NCBI RefSeq assembly: GCF_963677565.1
Contig: NZ_OY781982.1
Span: 868,001 to 932,000, forward strand
Direction: 5' to 3'
Origin: an uncultured Draconibacterium sp.
Lineage (GTDB): Bacteria > Bacteroidota > Bacteroidia > Bacteroidales > Prolixibacteraceae
DNA: 64,000 nucleotides
In this document: one piece after another, positions 1 to 9,192 of the stretch
Layout of the letters: every line of letters starts with the position of its first letter
Numbering within the stretch: position 1 is the first letter of the stretch
Notes under the pieces: generated by a model
The model's database searches: none
Seen by the model: only the letters and a program-made list of their open reading frames with translations
What the model was told of the DNA's origin: nothing
Position numbers and translations under genes: made by a program

Positions 1-1224
1 TATTTGATTTCAAATCAGTTCATCTATGCGCAATCTGAATCAATATCTGACAATGATATCATTTGGCTCAAAAGTATAATTCATCCATTAAAAACATTTG
101 ACCCGACAATTGAAAATACAGAAGACCTTGAAATTTTAGGTCAATTAGTCGGAGATAAAAAAATTGTTGCATTAGGTGAAGTCACACATGGTTCCAGTGA
201 AATATTCAAAATGAAGCATCGAATAATAAAGTACCTCAACAAACAGCATAATTTTGACATATTCTCAATGGAAGCAGCTATGCCAGAAGCAGATAGACTA
301 AATGAATATATCCTTGATGGAAAAGGAAATCCAACAGAGCTAATTCGAGGAATGCACTTTTGGATTTTGTGTAATCAGGAAGTTTTAGATTTAGTTGAAT
401 GGATGCGTTTAGAGAATCAGAACGGTCATCCTATAAAATTTTGTGGATTTGATATGCAATACTATGAAGGCGCAATTGAAAATTTAAAAAACGGCTTTAA
501 GTACGATAGTAAAATAACTCAAACGATTGATGAATTAAATGATACCCTCAATTTATATAAATTGAGAAGCAACATGCCAATAATTGGTTTTGTTTCTGAA
601 CAGCAGGAAAATACGGTTAACCAATTTCTCAAAAAAATAGAACAAGAAGTAAACCTGAAAAATTTTGGAAAGAGTGAAAAAGAATGGCTGTTGAGAAATT
701 TAAGAATAATAGAGCAATCAATAAAAGATTATCCTTGGGAAAGAGAAAAATATATGGCTGAGAATTTTGAATGGATTACAAAGCAAAATCCAAATTCGAA
801 ATTTATTATATGGGCACATAACTCTCATGTTATGAGAACAAACCATCATGAAACATTATTACCAATGGGAGGTTACCTTTCAAATGACTTTAAAGAGGAT
901 TATCTGAATATTGGCTTTGCGTTTTATAAAGGAAGTTACACCGCACTATCTCACAATAAAATAGAGATTCAAACTGCTGAAGAAGCAGAAAATGGAAGTT
1001 ATGAGTATATTTTTTACCAATTACAAGAACCATTGTTTTTGATAGACTTGCGAGAGATTAGGGACAATAATTCCCTGCAAACACAATTGTTTAAAAATGC
1101 CTTAAAGTTTCGAACGGTGGGTGCAGTTAAGACAAGAGAATTTGAAGAAAAGGATATATTAAAGGACTATGACCTATTAATATTCATTGCAGAATCAACA
1201 AACGCAATACAGATGAAATATTAA
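1..1224 (+). CDS. Erythromycin esterase family protein (5' end outside window)
   Basis: Erythromycin esterase/EreA-like hydrolase fold. Numbering from the TTG at 4, the family's EVTHG loop is at residues 59-63, with a conserved His at 72, and a WAHNSH motif is at 270-275. Known members hydrolyse the macrolide lactone, but most of this broad family has no proven substrate, so resistance is only a possibility. The reading frame is open to base 1 and the first residues (ISNQFIYAQSE) look like the end of a signal peptide with an AQ cleavage site, so the true start is probably upstream of the window and the protein is exported. The gene is clearly AT-rich and is followed by an attC-like structured element, which suggests it is a mobile cassette gene. 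Confidence 0.8.
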   Translation, partial: YLISNQFIYAQSESISDNDIIWLKSIIHPLKTFDPTIENTEDLEILGQLVGDKKIVALGEVTHGSSEIFKMKHRIIKYLNKQHNFDIFSMEAAMPEADRLNEYILDGKGNPTELIRGMHFWILCNQEVLDLVEWMRLENQNGHPIKFCGFDMQYYEGAIENLKNGFKYDSKITQTIDELNDTLNLYKLRSNMPIIGFVSEQQENTVNQFLKKIEQEVNLKNFGKSEKEWLLRNLRIIEQSIKDYPWEREKYMAENFEWITKQNPNSKFIIWAHNSHVMRTNHHETLLPMGGYLSNDFKEDYLNIGFAFYKGSYTALSHNKIEIQTAEEAENGSYEYIFYQLQEPLFLIDLREIRDNNSLQTQLFKNALKFRTVGAVKTREFEEKDILKDYDLLIFIAESTNAIQMKY

Positions 1225-1232
1225 AAAACTAT

Positions 1233-1365
1233 GCACAACAAGGTACATATTGCAGGGCGGGGTTCGGTGGTACGCCAACTGCGGATTCTCGCATCGCAGT
1301 TCCGTGTCCTTCGGACAGGAACGCTCTCCGAAATCCGTCCCGACAACATGTACCAACCGTTAGGT
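1233..1365 (+). repeat. attC-like structured element 1
   Basis: A 133-nt GC-rich island between two AT-rich genes. The left end GCACAAC (1233-1239) and right end GTTAGGT (1359-1365) resemble integron attC R'' (RYYYAAC, one mismatch) and R' (GTTRRRY, full match). Inside them GGTACAT (1242-1248) pairs with ATGTACC (1348-1354). Nested hairpins follow: ACTGCG (1278-1283) with CGCAGT (1295-1300), and a TGTCC/GGACA stem-loop near 1303-1318. Size, end boxes, imperfect palindromy and position just 3' of a gene all fit attC. No integrase is in the window, and a lineage-specific interspersed palindrome is the alternative. Confidence 0.5.
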
Positions 1366-1406
1366 TTCATGGTAAAGAAATTTTCAAACATACGAATCAA
1401 AATATT

Positions 1407-2333
1407 ATGAGGATATTAAAAATTACATTGTTTCTGATCGTTGTCCTTGTTGTTAGTTGCGAAAAAGACAATATCAATGACAAATTTGATGACGGTTTTA
1501 ACATTATATTAAACGACAAAACTATTATTAGTCAAAATGATTTTAATTATTACGACTATTCAACGCATCTTTTATATTTCAATAATGATAATCCATTTGC
1601 AGAATATTTAAAAGATATTGGTGATTTTGTTGTATATGCTAATGGTGTAAAAATATATGATGGAATGATTATTCCTGAAAACAGAAATGATTTTATTTAC
1701 TCGGGTCCCATAATCCAACCTAATTCTGATTATGATGATTACATTTTACCAATAATATCATATCCTCAAATGAAAACACCCGGAATAATTGAACAAGACC
1801 CACGTAATGATATTAGAATAGAGAATGCACTAAAAAAGTATAACAAGTTTCATTCAGGATTGACTTGTAATATTAGTTCCATCCAATTTCAATCAACAAC
1901 GGCTATCTTAGAACTAACTTTAAGTAATAATGATTCATTCAATTATTACTACTTAAATCCTGATAGTATGGGAATAAATTTATATCACAATTATACTGGA
2001 ACTTTGTTTGTTGGAGACTCATCATATTCTTTCGAAGACTCGGGTCTTGGCTACGGAGACAGTTTACCTGGATATAGTGGACAGGTTAATATAGAATCAC
2101 CTCCTTTCTGGAATTATTGGGAAAACAGATGGTTATCATTAATAAAAAGTGGTGAAACAAAATCTATCATAATCAGTTACGATAATTTTCCTGAAATCCC
2201 GAAAGGAAATTATTATGTCTATTTTAGATTTCCGGGATTAAATATTCATCTTTCGAAAGAAGAAATTAATCTTGAAAACGGTAAGATATGGCAAGGAGAA
2301 ATTAAAATGTTTAAACAAATAACAATTGATTAA
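1407..2333 (+). CDS. Hypothetical lipoprotein, probable cassette gene
   Basis: Not recognised as a known family. The 308-residue product starts with a lipoprotein signal ending LVVSC (Cys18), so it should be anchored in the envelope. The body is rich in Asn, Asp and Tyr, has several aromatic-rich beta-like segments and no visible catalytic motif. The gene is very AT-rich compared with the genes from 2.5 kb on. It lies between a GTTAGGT box (1359-1365) and an ACCTAAC box (2345-2351), the arrangement expected of a single integron gene cassette. ATG 1407 is the natural start, directly before a basic and hydrophobic signal sequence. Confidence 0.7.
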   Translation: MRILKITLFLIVVLVVSCEKDNINDKFDDGFNIILNDKTIISQNDFNYYDYSTHLLYFNNDNPFAEYLKDIGDFVVYANGVKIYDGMIIPENRNDFIYSGPIIQPNSDYDDYILPIISYPQMKTPGIIEQDPRNDIRIENALKKYNKFHSGLTCNISSIQFQSTTAILELTLSNNDSFNYYYLNPDSMGINLYHNYTGTLFVGDSSYSFEDSGLGYGDSLPGYSGQVNIESPPFWNYWENRWLSLIKSGETKSIIISYDNFPEIPKGNYYVYFRFPGLNIHLSKEEINLENGKIWQGEIKMFKQITID

Positions 2334-2344
2334 AAACCACGAAA

Positions 2345-2450
2345 ACCTAACAAATTGTATATGGCAGGCGGGGGTTTTAGCGGTCTGACAAGTCAGACCT
2401 TGCGCCCACTCTCCTGCGGGTCTGACACTTCCGATTGCATACCACCAACC
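2345..2450 (+). repeat. attC-like structured element 2
   Basis: A second GC-rich palindromic island just 3' of the lipoprotein gene. It opens with ACCTAAC (2345-2351), a full match to RYYYAAC and the exact complement of the GTTAGGT that ends element 1. It contains a perfect hairpin, GGTCTGAC (2382-2389) with GTCAGACC (2392-2399). Its ends resemble element 1: AACAA, TATAT, GCAGG and a G-run on the left, and CCGA then ATACCA and CAACC on the right. A clear GTTRRRY box on the right is missing, so this could be the degraded last site of an array. Confidence 0.45.
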
Positions 2451-2529
2451 ATAAAACTAAAAAAGGCCAATATACATCCTCAGGAAATAGTAACTTAGCC
2501 AATAAACTTTACATTTTCAACTAACCAAT

Positions 2530-4011
2530 ATGAAAAAGCTGATAAAAAACCAATTGGTATTGTTCTTTCTGATTTTTGGTTTTGCCACTTTCTTTTATTT
2601 GTACAGGCTTGGTTTCAGCGATTTGTGGAGCGATGAGATTTATACCAAATCAATGTTAAGCGGTTCTTTATCCGACTTCTATTCCAAATTTAAAAACGAC
2701 CTACACCCGCCACTGTACTACCTGGGATTAAGACTCTTTACGGCGCTGTTCGGCACAAACGTTATAACATTACGCTTATTCTCTGTTATGGGGATATTGT
2801 CGACCTTATTACTGGGTTATTTAACCGGTCGGCGAATTTTTGGGAAACAAGGAGCATTGTATTTTTGCCTGCTGTTTATTTCTGTTCCCATGCTGGCAGC
2901 TTACTCGCACCAGGCACGCATGTACACCTGGGCCACCTTTGCGGTAACAGGGGTGTTTATGTATTCGTACCTGTTCATAAAAACAGGCAAAACCCGCGAC
3001 CTGCGCCTGCTTTTTGTTTTCACTTTGGTTGCCATGTATTTGCACTATTACAGTATGGCTGCCGCCTTTGTGGCCAACCTATTTGTTTTTCTGTACCTAC
3101 TGTTTACACAAAATATAAAGTGGCGCCCTCATTTATATGCATCGTTATTGGCAATTGTATTGTTCCTGCCATGGCTAACCATGTTTTTTGTGCAGGTAAA
3201 CAGAGTGCAAGAGGCTTTTTGGGCTCCTCCGGTTAGTTTCAATGGAATTTACTCGTGTATTACCATTCCGTTCACCGAACAATTCTGGACATCGCAATAT
3301 TCCATTGCCTTAACAATTTTAAGTTACAGCCTTATTGTTATTACCCTTATTCTGAGTTTTACAAAATCGTTCTCTGAATACCGCCTGGTTTTATGGTTTT
3401 CGCTAACAATATTTTTAGGAACCATTTTGCTTGTTATACTCATTTCCATGATTTCACAGCCCATTTTATCCACGCGTTACGTTATGGCAATTGTTACCAT
3501 GCTTATTGTGGCGCCAACTATTCTATTTATCCGCATGAAAATAGTATGGTTGAAGGTTGTTTTGATAACTGCTCTTCTCCTTTTGAGTTTACGAATTTCT
3601 GTTTCAGTATTCAGTTTTTCATACGGACCTTATCAACAAACCATCAAGCATCTCACCACCACTTATCCCGACATAGAAAAAGTCCTGCATATTACCGAGG
3701 TAACCGCCGGTCCATTGGTAGAATACAGTGGAAATACGGACTTAAATCATTACTGGCTCAAAGCTGAAATGTCGAATGTTGATGCCTTTACCGAAGTTCA
3801 TCAATTCAATAATCCCGATGAATTTTTACAACCCGGCGAAGAATTCTGCGCCATTAGGTTTAATAACCTGGAATTGAATATGGAGAACCTTAACCGGGTT
3901 ATGTCAGAATCACTACTGATAAAAATAGATACGGTAAGCGACAATAAATTCAAGAATGGAATCTTCATGCAGCTTTATCTGCTAAAATACAAAGGCAAAC
4001 AAAATGAATAA
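2530..4011 (+). CDS. GT39/ArnT-like membrane glycosyltransferase
   Basis: A 493-residue polytopic inner-membrane protein of the dolichyl/undecaprenyl-phosphate-dependent glycosyltransferase superfamily (PMT_2/ArnT-like, GT39/GT83 type). After the first membrane helix comes the first periplasmic loop with WSDE at about residues 32-35 and HPPLYY at about 61-66, matching the acidic and HPP motifs of that superfamily. About ten further hydrophobic segments follow, then a soluble C-terminal tail from about residue 365. These enzymes move a sugar from a polyprenyl carrier to lipid or protein, and the acceptor here is unknown. The stop codon overlaps the start of the next gene, a beta-lactamase, so the two are probably translated together. 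Confidence 0.8.
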   Translation: MKKLIKNQLVLFFLIFGFATFFYLYRLGFSDLWSDEIYTKSMLSGSLSDFYSKFKNDLHPPLYYLGLRLFTALFGTNVITLRLFSVMGILSTLLLGYLTGRRIFGKQGALYFCLLFISVPMLAAYSHQARMYTWATFAVTGVFMYSYLFIKTGKTRDLRLLFVFTLVAMYLHYYSMAAAFVANLFVFLYLLFTQNIKWRPHLYASLLAIVLFLPWLTMFFVQVNRVQEAFWAPPVSFNGIYSCITIPFTEQFWTSQYSIALTILSYSLIVITLILSFTKSFSEYRLVLWFSLTIFLGTILLVILISMISQPILSTRYVMAIVTMLIVAPTILFIRMKIVWLKVVLITALLLLSLRISVSVFSFSYGPYQQTIKHLTTTYPDIEKVLHITEVTAGPLVEYSGNTDLNHYWLKAEMSNVDAFTEVHQFNNPDEFLQPGEEFCAIRFNNLELNMENLNRVMSESLLIKIDTVSDNKFKNGIFMQLYLLKYKGKQNE

Positions 4012-4756
4012 CAAAAGTTACATCCTTCTGATAATCGGAATTATCGCGATCACTTTCTGTAAAGCACAAACCGGTGATCGAATTGTGATTAACAACGATA
4101 TCCAACTGGTCCGTCTTCAGGATTCGGTTTTTCTGCATATTACCTTTGACGAAGACGAGAATTTTGGCCGCTTTTCTTCCAATGGGTTGATTATAATCCG
4201 AAACGGCCACGCACTGATGATCGACACTCCTATGGACAATGAAAAAACCCAAAAGCTTACAACATACATTCAAGATTCGTTTGGTGCTAAGTTGGAAAAA
4301 TTGATTTCGGGGCATTACCACAACGATTGTTTGGGAGGCCTCGCCTATCTTCAAAGTATCGGGGTGGAATCAATCGCAAATTCAATGACCATAGCCAAAT
4401 GTAAGGAACTGGGATTGCCGGTGCCGTCAACAGCTTTCACCGACTCGTTGAGATTTGATTTTTACGGTGAACCAATCGAATGCCGCTACTTTGGTGCCGG
4501 GCATTCGTTTGACAACATTACAGTTTGGCTTCCACACGAAAAGATATTGTTTGGTGGCTGCCTGGTAAAATCGGCCAATTCTCGTAATCTTGGCAACCTC
4601 AGCGATGCAGTAGTTGAGGACTGGGATACAACGGCAAAACAAGTAATGCTACAATATCCCGATGTTAAAATTGTAGTTCCCGGACATGGTCCGGTTGGTG
4701 GATCAGAATTATTGAGTCACACAATCGGTTTGGTTGTGACAGAAAAAAATAATTGA
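4004..4756 (+). CDS. Subclass B1 metallo-beta-lactamase
   Basis: A zinc-dependent beta-lactamase with all subclass B1 ligands visible: HYHND (His104, His106, Asp108), His167 in GAGHSFDN, Cys186 in FGGCLVKS and His228 in PGHG. The segment around PVPSTAFTDSL closely resembles CcrA/BlaB-type enzymes of Bacteroidota. The 250-residue length is normal, and an N-terminal signal sequence ending near KAQ (residues 20-22) sends it to the periplasm. The intact active site predicts hydrolysis of penicillins and carbapenems. The ATG lies inside the last codons of the preceding glycosyltransferase (overlap 4004-4011). No regulator or mobility gene is adjacent, so it looks like a resident chromosomal enzyme. 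Confidence 0.93.
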   Translation: MNNKSYILLIIGIIAITFCKAQTGDRIVINNDIQLVRLQDSVFLHITFDEDENFGRFSSNGLIIIRNGHALMIDTPMDNEKTQKLTTYIQDSFGAKLEKLISGHYHNDCLGGLAYLQSIGVESIANSMTIAKCKELGLPVPSTAFTDSLRFDFYGEPIECRYFGAGHSFDNITVWLPHEKILFGGCLVKSANSRNLGNLSDAVVEDWDTTAKQVMLQYPDVKIVVPGHGPVGGSELLSHTIGLVVTEKNN

Positions 4757-4797
4757 TCCACGCTCCTGCAAACCATATTTTTGTTGAACTGTTATAG

Positions 4798-4819
4798 CTA
4801 TAAATTCCAAAATTTATAG
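4798..4819. repeat. Perfect 9-bp inverted repeat before MFS gene
   Basis: CTATAAATT (4798-4806), a CCAA loop and AATTTATAG (4811-4819) lie between the beta-lactamase stop and the MFS start. It has no T-run, so it is more like an operator or an mRNA hairpin in the leader of the MFS gene than a terminator. No regulator can be assigned. Confidence 0.35.
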
Positions 4820-4840
4820 TTGACCAGAGAAAAGTAAAAC

Positions 4841-6142
4841 ATGTTCGAAAAACTGTACCGTTACCTTTATAAAGAAGACAAACAACGCATTTGCACCGAC
4901 ATTACCGAAGATGCATGCCAATATGTTCCGCGCAATTTCTTTTTGCAAATATTCAGTAATGTATTTACCCAACTCGGCGATACATTGAGCAACCCCAAAA
5001 CCGTTTTAACCTGGCTAATGAGCTATGTAAGCGCTCCGGTATACCTCATAAGTTTAATTGTGCCACTGCGCGAATCGGGATCGATGGTGCCGCAGGTATT
5101 TTTTGCGCAGTTCATTCATAAACGCGCCATCCGAAAATGGCTGTGGGTAATTGGCGCTTTGCTGCAGTTTGTTGCTATCGCATCAATTGGAGTAATTGCC
5201 TTGTATTTTAAAGGCGTACCGGCCGGATGGCTGATTGTTGCAGCTGTTATACTTTTTAGTTTGTCGCGAAGTATGAGCTCACTGACATCGAAAGACATTA
5301 CCGGGAAAACCATTCCTAAAACCCGGCGCGGAAGAATGAAAGGCTATTCCGTTTCCGTTTCGGGCGTATTGGTACTGGCAGCAGGATTGTTTATGTTATA
5401 TCAATCGAGAAATGACGCTACGATATCGTTTTACACCAATATTATATTCTTTGCGTCGGCAACCTGGCTGGTGGCAGCACTTATTTATTCACGAATTAAA
5501 GAATTTCCAAGCGAAATACAGGACGAAAAAGATGACAAAGAAGGTATACTATCGAGTTTTGCCCTGCTAAAAACTGATAAACATTTCCGCGATTTTATCG
5601 TTGCCCGCACGCTGCTTTTGTGCACAGCTTTATCGGCGCCTTTTTATGTTGTTCTGGCGCAGGAACATGTTGGAAAGGAAGCCTATCTGCTCGGGCTGTT
5701 TATCATTGCCAAAGGAGTTGCATCCATTGTAAGTTCGCCAATATGGGGCAAATATGCCGATAAGTCGAGTAAAAATATTATGGCTGTTGCGGTAATGATA
5801 GCCTCTGTTTTGGGAATATTTATATTCTTCACCATCTCGTATTTCGATACCCTGCGAAGTGCCAAATGGATTTATCCTGTTGTATTATTTGTTTTGGGAA
5901 TTGCCCACCAGGGCGTTCGTTTGGGCCGCAAAACCTATGTTATCGATATGGCCACCGGAAACGAGCGTACAAGTTACGTGTCGGTTAGTAATTCGGTTAT
6001 CGGCATCATTCTTTTGCTGGTGGGTGGATTAAGTGCTTTGGTTTCGCTGTTGTCGGTTGAAGGCGTAATTTTGTTGCTTTCGATTCTTGGCCTGGCAGGC
6101 GCTTACAAAAGCTATAAACTGCCTAACGTGGAACAAATATAG
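4841..6142 (+). CDS. Major facilitator superfamily transporter
   Basis: A 433-residue integral membrane protein with an N-terminal cytoplasmic segment of about 45 residues and about 12 hydrophobic helices in two halves, split by a charged loop at about residues 220-240 (KEFPSEIQDEKDDKEG). Short basic loops such as HKRAIRK and KTRRGRMK match MFS cytoplasmic loops. The substrate cannot be told from sequence. It begins 84 nt after the beta-lactamase, with an inverted repeat in the gap, and may be read from the same transcript. ATG 4841 gives a sensible N-terminus. Confidence 0.75.
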   Translation: MFEKLYRYLYKEDKQRICTDITEDACQYVPRNFFLQIFSNVFTQLGDTLSNPKTVLTWLMSYVSAPVYLISLIVPLRESGSMVPQVFFAQFIHKRAIRKWLWVIGALLQFVAIASIGVIALYFKGVPAGWLIVAAVILFSLSRSMSSLTSKDITGKTIPKTRRGRMKGYSVSVSGVLVLAAGLFMLYQSRNDATISFYTNIIFFASATWLVAALIYSRIKEFPSEIQDEKDDKEGILSSFALLKTDKHFRDFIVARTLLLCTALSAPFYVVLAQEHVGKEAYLLGLFIIAKGVASIVSSPIWGKYADKSSKNIMAVAVMIASVLGIFIFFTISYFDTLRSAKWIYPVVLFVLGIAHQGVRLGRKTYVIDMATGNERTSYVSVSNSVIGIILLLVGGLSALVSLLSVEGVILLLSILGLAGAYKSYKLPNVEQI

Positions 6143-6154
6143 TAGCTGCTGAAG

Positions 6155-6185
6155 TTGCATTTTAACCTCCTGAAAAGTACATTTG
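6155..6185 (+). promoter_or_regulatory. Candidate Bacteroidota-type promoter for GH53 gene
   Basis: TTG (6155-6157) and TACATTTG (6178-6185) with a 20-nt spacer match the -33 TTG / -7 TAnnTTTG pattern of the Bacteroidota housekeeping sigma factor. The -7 element is only about 17 nt upstream of ATG 6202, leaving a very short leader. That keeps the second in-frame ATG (6217) open as the true start. Confidence 0.5.
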
Positions 6186-6201
6186 CCAATCGGAAAGATT
6201 C

Positions 6202-7314
6202 ATGAAAACAGAAAAGATGAAACGAATAAAATTGAGTTATTTGCTGCTGCTGGCATTATTCATTTTTGCAGCCTGCTCGGATGATAGTAATGATCCGGTT
6301 GATCCGACTCCCGATCCGGAAACAAAGGAATTGATTGCCGCCATGGATTTGTCGCAACTGCCAGAAATAGAATTAGCAAATCCGACTTTCTACGACTTTA
6401 ACGGCAATGAAAAAGACTTTCTCAACATTGTAAAAGAGAATGGTGTGAACACGGTTCGTCTGCGTTTGTGGGTTAATCCGGAGAATGAATATTCAGGCTT
6501 TAACGAGGTAAAAACTTTTTCCGCTGAGCTAAAATCGAAAGGTTTCGACATTTGGCTAACGGTACATTATTCCGACACCTGGGCCGATCCCGGGCAACAA
6601 AACAAGCCGGCGCGTTGGAGCAATATTTCTTATTCAGCCTTAAAAGACAGCGTTTATGCTTACACCGAAAAGATTATGACGGAAATTTCGCCCGATTACA
6701 TTCAGATCGGGAATGAGATAAACCCAGGATTTTTGCATCCCGAAGGAAATATTCAGAACCAGACTTTCCAGTTTCTGGAGCTGATGGAACAAGGCATACA
6801 GGCTGTTCGCGACAACTCTTCAACCACAAAAATTATGATTCATTATGCCGGCCTCGATAATGCCGACTGGTTTTTTAATGTGGTGCGCAACCTCGATTAC
6901 GACATTATTGGTTTATCGTACTACCCCATTTGGCATGGTAAGAGTTTGGCAAACCTGGAAAATACGATGACCACATTAAGCGAAACATTTAACAAAGAAA
7001 TTGTGATTGCAGAAACCGCCTACCCTTTTACGCTCGACTGGAACGACTGGACCAATAATATTGTTGGACAAGACGATCAATTGATTCTCCCCGATTACCC
7101 AGCCACAAAAACGGGACAGCAACAGTTTATCGAACGTATCCGCCAAATTTCGTTTGATGAAGTGGAAAAAGGCCGTGGCTTTTGTTACTGGGGTGCTGAG
7201 CTCATTGCATGGAAAGGCCCTGAAGCCACTGATGCATCGCCATGGGAAAACCAAGCTGTTTTTGATTTTGAGAATAAAGCCCTTCCGGTTTTGTCGGTGT
7301 TCGGGGAGGAATAG
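6202..7314 (+). CDS. GH53 arabinogalactan endo-beta-1,4-galactanase, lipoprotein
   Basis: Endo-beta-1,4-galactanase of family GH53 that would cut the galactan side chains of pectin (type I arabinogalactan). Recognisable segments are VRLRLW (about 85-90), VHYSDTWADPG (121-131), the acid/base Glu172 in QIGNEINPG and the nucleophile Glu271 in IAETAYPF. A lipobox IFAAC places the lipid-carrying Cys at residue 25, followed by a Asp/Pro-rich linker, so the enzyme is membrane-anchored and probably faces outward. At 370 residues it is a single-domain enzyme with no visible binding module. No SusCD pair adjoins it. The gene ends four bases before the convergent nucleoside kinase. Confidence 0.92.
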   Translation: MKTEKMKRIKLSYLLLLALFIFAACSDDSNDPVDPTPDPETKELIAAMDLSQLPEIELANPTFYDFNGNEKDFLNIVKENGVNTVRLRLWVNPENEYSGFNEVKTFSAELKSKGFDIWLTVHYSDTWADPGQQNKPARWSNISYSALKDSVYAYTEKIMTEISPDYIQIGNEINPGFLHPEGNIQNQTFQFLELMEQGIQAVRDNSSTTKIMIHYAGLDNADWFFNVVRNLDYDIIGLSYYPIWHGKSLANLENTMTTLSETFNKEIVIAETAYPFTLDWNDWTNNIVGQDDQLILPDYPATKTGQQQFIERIRQISFDEVEKGRGFCYWGAELIAWKGPEATDASPWENQAVFDFENKALPVLSVFGEE

Positions 7315-7318
7315 CAAA

Positions 7319-8983
7319 TTAATAAGCAAAACTACTACCCCCTAAAAACTCGCGCAGTAATGATGTGGGTGGTATTTCCTCATCACTTATAGGTTTAAAA
7401 TACGACAAGAATTCCAGTAAACGAGTAGACTCTGTATATTCCGGCTGATTTTCAAGTACTGATTTTAATATCGGATCGGCATATTTTTTAAGCACAGCCA
7501 GCTCATAAATGGTTGCCGAGTTAAACATTACATCGGCATTTTCCTGGTAAGGGAAGATATTTTTCTCTTCTCCCTTTCGAACCGATGGCCAGCGTTTTAT
7601 GGTCTCCGAAGCGCGATATCCGCGGTATTTACTATCGCGAATCATACGTCGTAACAAACGATTATCGGCCGTAGAAATGTGTGTATGTTCATCCACCGAA
7701 ATCTGAGTCAGGGCCGAGATAAAAATCTTAAATGTATTTTCTTCGCGCACATCGGTTAATAAACCGGGATTCATTCCATGAATTCCTTCCACGATTAGAA
7801 TATCGTCTTTTTCAAGTTTTAGTGTTTTTCCGTTTTGCATACGTTTACCGCTATGAAAATCGAACTTCGGCAAACGAACTTCTTTCCCTTCGAAAAGTTC
7901 AATCAGCTGATGATTAAAAAACTTTATATCGATCGCCTCCAGTGCTTCAAAATCGTATTCTCCATTTTCATCTTTCGGAGTATGTTCGCGGTCAACAAAA
8001 TAATCATCGAGCGAAACCTGGTACGGATGCATTCCATTTACGGCCAGTTGCACACCAAGACGCTTACTAAACGTGGTTTTTCCTGAAGCCGACGGACCGG
8101 CCACCAATACCACTTTTGTACCGTTACCGCGTGCTGAAATCTGGTTGGCAATTTCAGCAATCTTTTTCTCATGCAGCGCCTCCGAAATTTTTATAATATC
8201 GCCACTTCTGTTCTGAAGTGCAAAGTTGTTCAAGCTTCCGATGGTTGACACATTTAAAATATCGGCCCAGTCTTTCTGCTCCTGAAAAATTTCAAAAAGC
8301 TTGTCGTTGTAAACCACTTTTCGCAGCTTATTAAAATGCTTGCGCCGTGGTATTTGCAAAAGTATTCCATCAAAATAAGGCACAATCCCGAAATTCGAAA
8401 TATAACCGGTTGAAGGCAACAGGTTACCATAGAAATAGTCTCCCAATTCGTTTAAAAAGTAAAGATAGGAATACATATGCCCTTGCTGTTCAAACAACTC
8501 CGCCTTATCTTCCAGACCTTGTTTTACGAGTAAGTCAACGGCATGTGAGGTAATAATGCCTTTCTTTACAAACGGAATATCGGCATCAATAAGCGCATTC
8601 ATTTCCTGTTTTATCGAGAAGAGATCAGAGTCAGAAATTTTGCGTTCCAGACCTTGTAACTCGCAAAAATAACCATTGCTAATTCCGTTTTGCACCTTAA
8701 ACGATACATGCGGCATCACCTCTTTAACAGCGGCATACAACACAAAAATTAAACTACGGATGTACATCCTCACGCCATCGGGATGTGTAAAATCGATAAA
8801 TTCTACATGTTTGGGCTTAACCACACAAAACGACAACTCTTTAACCTGATGATTGACAATTGCTCCACAAACCGTATTCTCAAGTTTTATGTTTAAATCT
8901 TTACTTATTTCGAGTAGTGAAGTTCCCATAGAATAAGTATGGGATGTATGTGTGTTTCGGCAATAAATTTCAACGTTTTGCAT
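7319..8983 (-). CDS. Nucleoside (uridine-type) kinase with ThrRS-like N-terminus
   Basis: A cytoplasmic ATP- or GTP-dependent nucleoside kinase of the large two-part type. The N-terminal 230 residues resemble the TGS and second additional domains of threonyl-tRNA synthetase. The C-terminal part from about residue 290 is a uridine-kinase/phosphoribulokinase-like P-loop domain with GPSASGKT (296-303), SLDDYF and VEGIHGMNP. The likely role is pyrimidine salvage, but members of this fused family are little studied. I place the start at the internal ATG 8983 (MQNVEIYC, 554 residues) because the 29 residues further upstream are not protein-like for this family. Confidence 0.82.
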   Translation of the reverse strand: MQNVEIYCRNTHTSHTYSMGTSLLEISKDLNIKLENTVCGAIVNHQVKELSFCVVKPKHVEFIDFTHPDGVRMYIRSLIFVLYAAVKEVMPHVSFKVQNGISNGYFCELQGLERKISDSDLFSIKQEMNALIDADIPFVKKGIITSHAVDLLVKQGLEDKAELFEQQGHMYSYLYFLNELGDYFYGNLLPSTGYISNFGIVPYFDGILLQIPRRKHFNKLRKVVYNDKLFEIFQEQKDWADILNVSTIGSLNNFALQNRSGDIIKISEALHEKKIAEIANQISARGNGTKVVLVAGPSASGKTTFSKRLGVQLAVNGMHPYQVSLDDYFVDREHTPKDENGEYDFEALEAIDIKFFNHQLIELFEGKEVRLPKFDFHSGKRMQNGKTLKLEKDDILIVEGIHGMNPGLLTDVREENTFKIFISALTQISVDEHTHISTADNRLLRRMIRDSKYRGYRASETIKRWPSVRKGEEKNIFPYQENADVMFNSATIYELAVLKKYADPILKSVLENQPEYTESTRLLEFLSYFKPISDEEIPPTSLLREFLGGSSFAY

Positions 8984-9096
8984 AGCTACTGTTTGTCTGT
9001 TTCTACCGGTAAATGTATAAAAATGCCATGAGCAATTACTGTTGAAAACAAAGTTTTTCCAATATAACAATCCGTCTTAAAAGAATGGAATTTAAG

Positions 9097-9125
9097 ATAA
9101 ACACGAAGTCACAAAGACACGAAGA
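9097..9125. repeat. Degenerate CACGAAG/ACACAAAG short repeat
   Basis: The stretch contains ACACGAAG, TCACAAAG and ACACGAAG in close succession, in the gap between the kinase and uvrA. Runs of this CACGAAG/ACACAAAG kind are scattered between genes of many environmental bacteria, and this looks like a short remnant. No gene is assigned to the 8984-9192 gap. Confidence 0.3.
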
Positions 9126-9192
9126 AACCTTTTCGGGTCGATTCGCGATACATTCTGACCGGGAATTCTTTGTAAAAAGAAAAAAACAGATT

